Assembly: GCA_021784615.1 (NCBI GenBank)
Contig: JAJYHU010000108.1
Coordinates: forward strand, 1 to 16,161
DNA length: 16,161 nucleotides
Source: Acidobacteriota bacterium
GTDB taxonomy: Bacteria; Acidobacteriota; Terriglobia; UBA7540
Direction: 5' to 3'
Shown: piece after piece, positions 14,475-16,161 of the stretch
Numbering within the stretch: position 1 is the stretch's first letter
How the letters are laid out: each line of letters starts with the position of its first letter
Notes under the pieces: generated by a model
Seen by the model: the letters and a program-made list of their open reading frames with translations, nothing else
Told to the model about the DNA's origin: nothing
Database searches by the model: none
Position numbers and translations under genes: made by a program

Positions 14475-16161
14475 TTGGCATCTTCGCTCGCGGAATTTGA
14501 GAACGATCTTCAGAAGCTGATCGCGAAATTCGAAAACGACAAAGCGTACTATCTTTCCAAGGACTATTCAGAGGCGCAGGCTCGCGTTGACTTCATCGAC
14601 CCTTTTTTCAGGGCGCTGGGCTGGGACGTTGAGAACCAGGCCGGCCTTCCGCACCACGAGCGCGAAGTCCTTGTCGAGAAGGGCGACATTGATACCGATG
14701 GCCGCCCTGACTATAATTTCCGCATCAGCGGCCGGACCCGGTTTTTTGTCGAGGCCAAGACGCCTTCCGAGCGCCTTGACGATACCCGGCACATCATTCA
14801 GGCCAAGACATACGCCTGGAACACCAAATCGGTTTTCTTCGTCATTCTGACGGACTTTGAAGAACTGCGCTTCTACGACGCCTCCATCAAGCCCGATGAG
14901 CGGAGGCCGGACGAAGGGCTTCTACTCAAGCTCCGGTACACCGAATACCTGAAGAATGTTGAAAAGCTCTGGGAGTTCTCACGCGAACGAGTGGCGGCGG
15001 GATCGCTCGAAGCCATGCTGCCTCGCGACCGGCGTACCCAGCGGCTGCGCATTCCCGTCGACCAGGCGTTCCTTGATGAAATGACGGGATGGCGAGCGGC
15101 CCTGGCAAGGAACATTTACAAGAACAACCGCAACCTGACGGCCAAACAATTGAATGAGGTGGTGCAGCGCCTGCTGGACCGCATCGTGTTTATCCGCATT
15201 GCCGAAGACCGCAACATCATCCGCAAGTACCAACTCCGCGAGGCAAAAGAGGACTGGGAGGCGCGCGGCGGCAAGTTTCACATCTTCGAATGGCTCAACG
15301 ACCTCTTCCACCGCGTCAACGAGGATTTCAACGGTGAAATCTTCAAACCGCATCTCTCGGAAGAGATCAAGATCGATTCGGAAGTCCTGGCGGGCATCAT
15401 CGAGCGGCTCTACCCGCCTAAAAGCCCTTACCGTTTTGACGTAATCGGCGTCGAGCTCCTGGGCTCGATTTACGAGCGGTACCTTGGCAGCACCATCCGC
15501 CCGAAGGCGACGCGCGTTTTCGTTGAAGAGAAGCCGGAAGTCCGCAAGGCGGGCGGCGTCTATTACACGCCGCAATATATTGTGGACTACATCGTCAAAA
15601 ACACCGTGGGCAAAATCATCGAGGGCAAAACGCCCAAACAAATTGAAAAAATCCGTATCCTCGATCCTGCCTGCGGCTCCGGGTCGTTCCTGATCGGCGC
15701 GTTCCAGTGCCTGATTGACTATCACGTCAAATGGTATCTCGCGCATCCCGAGCAGGAAGTCCGCCACGCCCACCCGTCGCTCGACTTCATGCGCGAAGTC
15801 CAGCCGAATCCTGACGGCAGCCACCGGCTCTCCGTTTACCGCAAGGCCAAGATTTTGCGCAACAATTTATTCGGCGTGGATATTGACCCCCAGGCCGTCG
15901 AAATCACTATGATGAGCCTGTACCTCAAGGCCCTTGAAGGTGAGCGCTCGCAACTTCCGCCCAAGCAGCACCTCCTGCCCGAACTCAAATACAACATCAT
16001 CTGCGGCAATTCGCTGATCGGCCCGGATATTTACGACCAAGGCACGCTCTTCGGCGACGCCGAGCGCGACCGCATCAACGCCTTCGATTGGTACGCGGCT
16101 GGTAGCGCCGGCGTCTCGCCGGCATCGGGAAAAGGCCGCCGGGACGGCGGCGCTACATCGG
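14475..16161 (+). CDS. Type IIG restriction-modification enzyme (Eco57I/MmeI-like), 3' end outside window
   Basis: Single-chain enzyme that should both methylate adenine (N6) in its target and cleave DNA near it. The frame starts at TTG 14475 and is open for 562 codons to the edge. The N-terminal domain carries a PD-(D/E)XK-type nuclease signature: PDYNF with D79, then FFVEAK with E93 and K95. A helical connector follows, about 130-340. The methyltransferase begins near 350 with GGVYYTPQYIVDYIV (360-374). SAM-binding motif I is LDPACGSGSF (396-405), and motif II is FGVDIDPQAVEI (466-477). The catalytic NPPY motif and the target-recognition domain should lie beyond the window. It follows a palindrome-rich gap. 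An in-frame 55-bp palindrome (16102-16156) encodes the last residues visible. It could instead be a methylase-specificity protein of another defence system; Type IIG is favoured by the fused nuclease. Confidence 0.9.
   Translation, partial: MASSLAEFENDLQKLIAKFENDKAYYLSKDYSEAQARVDFIDPFFRALGWDVENQAGLPHHEREVLVEKGDIDTDGRPDYNFRISGRTRFFVEAKTPSERLDDTRHIIQAKTYAWNTKSVFFVILTDFEELRFYDASIKPDERRPDEGLLLKLRYTEYLKNVEKLWEFSRERVAAGSLEAMLPRDRRTQRLRIPVDQAFLDEMTGWRAALARNIYKNNRNLTAKQLNEVVQRLLDRIVFIRIAEDRNIIRKYQLREAKEDWEARGGKFHIFEWLNDLFHRVNEDFNGEIFKPHLSEEIKIDSEVLAGIIERLYPPKSPYRFDVIGVELLGSIYERYLGSTIRPKATRVFVEEKPEVRKAGGVYYTPQYIVDYIVKNTVGKIIEGKTPKQIEKIRILDPACGSGSFLIGAFQCLIDYHVKWYLAHPEQEVRHAHPSLDFMREVQPNPDGSHRLSVYRKAKILRNNLFGVDIDPQAVEITMMSLYLKALEGERSQLPPKQHLLPELKYNIICGNSLIGPDIYDQGTLFGDAERDRINAFDWYAAGSAGVSPASGKGRRDGGATS
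16102..16156 (+). repeat. 55-bp imperfect palindrome inserted in frame in the restriction-modification gene
   Basis: GTAGCGCCGGCGTC (16102-16115) pairs with GACGGCGGCGCTAC (16143-16156) at 13 of 14 positions, and the pairing continues inward with two mismatches to about 16122/16136. The element encodes SAGVSPASGKGRRDGGAT, low-complexity sequence unlike the surrounding enzyme, directly after the NAFDW stretch that normally runs on toward the NPPY motif. The frame stays open as far as the window shows. It looks like a REP- or MITE-like cassette in a tolerant linker. Confidence 0.65.

Noticed and set aside
1..16161. CRISPR arrays, tRNA or rRNA genes, insertion sequences, riboswitches
   Set aside because: I saw no regularly spaced repeats, tRNA or rRNA signatures, transposase genes or known riboswitch cores in reading both strands.

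Overview
The window reads as chromosomal DNA from a GC-rich, Gram-negative (diderm) bacterium, most likely an Acidobacteriota relative. The diderm assignment is direct: it encodes lipoprotein-export (LolC/LolD), BamA and Skp homologues. The phylum is my inference from the gene order lysS-lolC-lolD-clpC-bamA-skp, the frequent TTG starts, and palindromic repeat cassettes of a kind I associate with that group. No database search was possible.

Layout. (1) 1-539, minus strand: a membrane-anchored protein of unknown function, truncated by the window edge, diverging from lysS. The gap between them (540-832) holds a near-consensus sigma-70 promoter firing toward lysS, a weaker promoter firing the other way, and a triplicated 7-bp motif over that weaker promoter. 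(2) 833-10858, plus strand: lysS, lolC, lolD, clpC, bamA and skp, six co-directional genes. Apart from lysyl-tRNA synthetase and the ClpC unfoldase they form an outer-membrane biogenesis cluster: Lol for lipoprotein release, BamA for beta-barrel insertion and Skp as periplasmic chaperone. lolC and lolD lack Shine-Dalgarno sequences, and a short open frame ends at or just before each start, so coupled translation is possible. (3) 10919-12358, minus strand: a cation diffusion facilitator with three tandem C-terminal dimerisation-type domains, convergent with skp. (4) 12718-14172, plus strand: a Tat-exported protein resembling an (alpha/alpha) barrel glycosidase, followed by a strong hairpin terminator. 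(5) 14305-14382: a cluster of three hairpins in an intergenic gap. (6) 14475 to the right edge: the first 562 codons of a single-chain Type IIG restriction-modification enzyme (PD-(D/E)XK nuclease plus N6-adenine methyltransferase). A 55-bp imperfect palindrome sits in frame inside this gene.

The left two thirds look like conserved core genome. The right end (palindromes, restriction-modification gene, in-frame repeat) has accessory character. I see no clear previously undescribed system. The best leads are the in-frame palindrome in the restriction gene, the tandem-domain cation transporter, and the short linking reading frames before lolC and lolD.
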